Source: an uncultured Bacteroides sp.
GTDB taxonomy: Bacteria > Bacteroidota > Bacteroidia > Bacteroidales > Bacteroidaceae
NCBI GenBank assembly: GCA_900544675.1
Contig: UQVZ01000057.1
Coordinates: 1 to 16,896, forward strand
DNA length: 16,896 bases
Direction: 5' to 3'
The notes below the pieces were generated by a model. It searched no databases and was not told the origin of the DNA. It saw nothing but the letters and a program-made list of their open reading frames with translations. Each line of letters opens with the position of its first letter. Position 1 is the first letter of the stretch. Below are positions 14,929 to 16,896 of the stretch, one piece after another. The translations under genes and the position numbers were made by a program.

Positions 14929-14943
14929 TGTTCGATAACGAAA
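14924..14943. promoter_or_regulatory. Candidate operator at the uxaC promoter
   Basis: TTTCGTGTTCGATAACGAAA is a 20-bp quasi-palindrome: 6-bp arms TTTCGT/ACGAAA and a central TCGA are symmetric (16 of 20 positions). It overlaps the uxaC -7 box and predicted start. The size and CG-centred symmetry resemble LacI-family sites; the regulator is not in the window. Confidence 0.5.
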
Positions 14944-15041
14944 AATAAAACGATATATGTGTTCTTTAGCATAAAAATTGTTTTCATTAACCGTTTTGTT
15001 TGAAAATACCTAACAAAAACATAAACCAAAAAGAAAGCTTT

Positions 15042-16448
15042 ATGAAAAAATTCATGGATGAGAATTTCCTGTTAAAGACAGAAACCGCACAGGAATTGTA
15101 CCACAACCACGCAGCCAAAATGCCGATTATCGACTATCACTGCCATCTAAGTCCTAAAATGGTAGCCGAAGATTATCAGTTTAAGTCAATCACTGAAATC
15201 TGGCTGGGAGGCGACCACTATAAATGGCGTGCCATGCGCAGCAACGGTGTAGAAGAACGTTATTGCACAGGCACAGATACTACAGACTGGGAAAAATTTG
15301 AAAAATGGGCAGAAACGGTTCCTTATACCTTCCGCAATCCGCTGTACCATTGGACTCACCTGGAACTGAAGACCGCTTTCGGCATCGAAAAAATCCTGAA
15401 TCCATCTACAGCCCGGGAAATATTCGATGAATGTAATGCCAAATTGGCTACGCCCGAATATTCGGCACGGAACCTGATGCGCCGTTACCATGTAGAAACC
15501 GTATGCACGACGGATGACCCGGTCGATTCGCTGGAGTATCATAAAGCTACACGCGAAAGCGGATTCGAAATCAAGATGCTTCCGGCTTGGCGTCCCGACA
15601 AGGCAATGGCCGTTGAAGTGCCGGCAGACTTCCGCGCTTACGTAGAAAAGTTGTCAGAAGTAAGTGGCGTTACCATCAATGCTTTCGATGATATGATTGA
15701 CGCCTTGCGCAAGCGTCATGCTTTCTTTGCCGAACAAGGATGTAAACTGTCCGACCACGGTATCGAAGAATTCTATGCCGAAGACTATACCGACGAGGAA
15801 ATCAAAGCCATCTTCAATAAAGTATATGGAGGAAACGAACTGACACAAGAAGAAATCCTGAAATTCAAGTCAGCTATGCTGGTTATCTTTGCCGAAATGG
15901 ACTACGAGACCGGCTGGGTACAGCAATATCACTACGGTGCTATCCGCAACAACAACACCAAGATGTTCAAGTTGCTGGGTCCCGATACAGGATTCGACTC
16001 TATCGGCGAGTTCAATACAGCCAAAGCCCTGTCGAAATTCTTGGACCGCCTGAACACAGAAGGCAAACTCACCAAGACCATTCTTTACAACCTGAACCCA
16101 TGCGCCAACGAAGTGATTGCCACCATGCTGGGCAACTTCCAGGACGGTTCCGTACCAGGCAAAATCCAATGGGGTTCAGGCTGGTGGTTCCTCGACCAGA
16201 AGGATGGCATGGAGAAACAGATGAACGCCCTTTCCTTGCTGGGCTTGCTGAGCCGCTTTGTAGGGATGCTCACCGACTCTCGTTCATTCTTGTCTTATCC
16301 GCGTCACGAATATTTCCGCCGCACGCTGTGCAACTTGTTGGGTAACGATGTAGAAAACGGTGAACTGCCTGAATCTGAAATGCCACGCATCCAGCAAATG
16401 GTAGAAGACATCTGCTACAACAACGCAAAGAATTACTTCAATTTCTAA
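15042..16448 (+). CDS. uxaC: Uronate isomerase
   Basis: A 468-residue enzyme of the amidohydrolase superfamily that interconverts D-glucuronate and D-fructuronate, and D-galacturonate and D-tagaturonate, the first step of uronate catabolism. Seen: the metal-site motif DYHCHLSPK (31-39, His33 and His35), TTDDPVDSLEYH mid-protein, and the C-terminal WGSGWWFLDQKDGMEKQ and MLTDSRSFLSYPRHEYFRR segments typical of UxaC. Length is standard. ATG 15042 is chosen over an in-frame TTG at 15000 because the conserved MKKFMDENFLL sequence starts there. Its galacturonate product is the substrate of the divergent uxaB. The gene ends before a strong hairpin terminator. Confidence 0.96.
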   Translation: MKKFMDENFLLKTETAQELYHNHAAKMPIIDYHCHLSPKMVAEDYQFKSITEIWLGGDHYKWRAMRSNGVEERYCTGTDTTDWEKFEKWAETVPYTFRNPLYHWTHLELKTAFGIEKILNPSTAREIFDECNAKLATPEYSARNLMRRYHVETVCTTDDPVDSLEYHKATRESGFEIKMLPAWRPDKAMAVEVPADFRAYVEKLSEVSGVTINAFDDMIDALRKRHAFFAEQGCKLSDHGIEEFYAEDYTDEEIKAIFNKVYGGNELTQEEILKFKSAMLVIFAEMDYETGWVQQYHYGAIRNNNTKMFKLLGPDTGFDSIGEFNTAKALSKFLDRLNTEGKLTKTILYNLNPCANEVIATMLGNFQDGSVPGKIQWGSGWWFLDQKDGMEKQMNALSLLGLLSRFVGMLTDSRSFLSYPRHEYFRRTLCNLLGNDVENGELPESEMPRIQQMVEDICYNNAKNYFNF

Positions 16449-16470
16449 TCCGTTCTTTATAAATTAGGTT

Positions 16471-16525
16471 AATCGGGCAGGAGGAGAACCCATATCCAAT
16501 GTGTTCTCTCCTACCCGATTTTTTT
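16471..16525 (+). terminator. Intrinsic terminator of uxaC
   Basis: AATCGGGCAGGAGGAGAAC (16471-16489) pairs with GTTCTCTCCTACCCGATT (16503-16520) with one bulge and one mismatch. Seven Ts end the element (16519-16525). Confidence 0.88.
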
Positions 16526-16601
16526 CATGAGAATATTTCTTCCTTTTAAAAGGCACATATCCCGTTTGCAGCCCATTCAGATTTACCATGCAAGCGTTTC
16601 C

Positions 16602-16699
16602 ATTCTACGTCCTCCATACGAGAGACGTACGTCCTCCAATCGGGGGATATACGTTTCCCATACCGAGAACGTACGTCTTCCAATTGGAGGACATAGAAT
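16602..16699. repeat. Four 22-bp palindromic tandem repeats within an inverted repeat
   Basis: Units start with TACGT at 16606, 16628, 16650 and 16672, exactly 22 bp apart. All begin TACGT followed by a pyrimidine-rich CCTCC-like half and then a purine-rich GGGGGA-like half, so each unit is itself a degenerate palindrome; the last contains TCCAATTGGA. The block is bounded by a 15-bp inverted repeat, ATTCTACGTCCTCCA (16602-16616) and TGGAGGACATAGAAT (16685-16699), with one mismatch. It could fold into one long cruciform or several small hairpins. Confidence 0.8.
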
Positions 16700-16811
16700 G
16701 CAACCAATTGAAAAGACATTTTATACGACTAGAATCCGAGAACAATAAGCACCTTATCTATCTTTTGTAAAAAGAAAAGCGTTCTGTATACAAAAATTCA
16801 CGAACTTATAC

Positions 16812-16819
16812 TATCTTTG
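16812..16819 (+). promoter_or_regulatory. Promoter -7 box for a gene beyond the right edge
   Basis: TATCTTTG fits the consensus. Transcription would begin near 16826; no start codon followed by a sustained frame appears before the window ends, so the leader is at least 70 nt. No clear -33 element. Confidence 0.5.
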
Positions 16820-16896
16820 TAATGCCAAACTTCAGAGAAACTTAAGGGGACTTCTATAAATTAAATCCCTGATTATAAGTTGCATAAGCGGATAAA

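Larger units (their letters stand above)
16526..16896. other. Gene-free right end: repeat block and outgoing promoter
   Basis: No gene is supported here. It holds the tandem palindromic repeats at 16606-16693, about 100 bp of AT-rich DNA, and a -7 box at 16812-16819. Two short overlapping frames across the repeats merely translate them. Confidence 0.6.

Noticed and set aside
16606..16693. CRISPR array
   Set aside because: The units are directly adjacent with no unique spacers, are degenerate and only 22 bp, and no cas gene is near.
16527..16770. Two overlapping frames of 60-73 codons over the tandem repeats
   Set aside because: Their peptides are repetitive only because the DNA repeats are translated. 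Both lie just after a terminator and have no promoter of their own.

Overview
The window looks like a Bacteroidales chromosome, most likely Bacteroides or a close relative such as Phocaeicola. Evidence: promoter -7 boxes of the Bacteroides type (TAnnTTTG) before most genes, a serine palmitoyltransferase very like the Bacteroides sphingolipid enzyme, a NusG/UpxY-type antiterminator, and Bacteroidales-style intergenic repeats. Most of it is conserved core genome. The accessory-looking parts are the left end and the intergenic repeats.

Left end (1-1809): a minus-strand NusG/UpxY-like regulator starts at 796 and runs off the left edge. About 1 kb of repeat-rich DNA with no convincing gene follows. 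Inside it, 24-bp inverted repeats (1404-1427 and 1585-1608, 23 of 24 matching) flank 157 bp holding one strong -7 box that points away from the regulator. This is the architecture of the invertible promoters that phase-switch Bacteroides surface polysaccharide loci, apparently read here in the OFF orientation. It is the best candidate for an undescribed system in the window.

Region 1810-6533: a Cof-type HAD phosphatase (+), then on the minus strand a DUF2148 iron-sulfur protein and serine palmitoyltransferase (spt). Divergent from spt is a DAGK_cat lipid kinase, the superfamily that also contains sphingosine kinases, so a lipid-metabolism pairing is plausible. A TrmN6-like tRNA methyltransferase converges on the kinase.

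Region 6650-11630: lon, tgt and a YjgP/YjgQ (LptF/LptG) permease form a tight plus-strand operon ending at a clear hairpin terminator. The Tgt protein lacks all three cysteines of the usual zinc site. Region 11640-13260 (minus): tRNA-Gly(CCC) with a near-consensus promoter and terminator, and an orphan cobyrinate a,c-diamide synthase whose glutaminase nucleophile cysteine is replaced by glycine.

Region 13310-16525: divergent uxaB (tagaturonate reductase) and uxaC (uronate isomerase), consecutive steps of galacturonate breakdown. Their promoters overlap and carry a palindromic operator candidate. The right end (16526-16896) holds four 22-bp degenerate palindromic tandem repeats inside a larger inverted repeat, then a promoter whose gene lies beyond the window.
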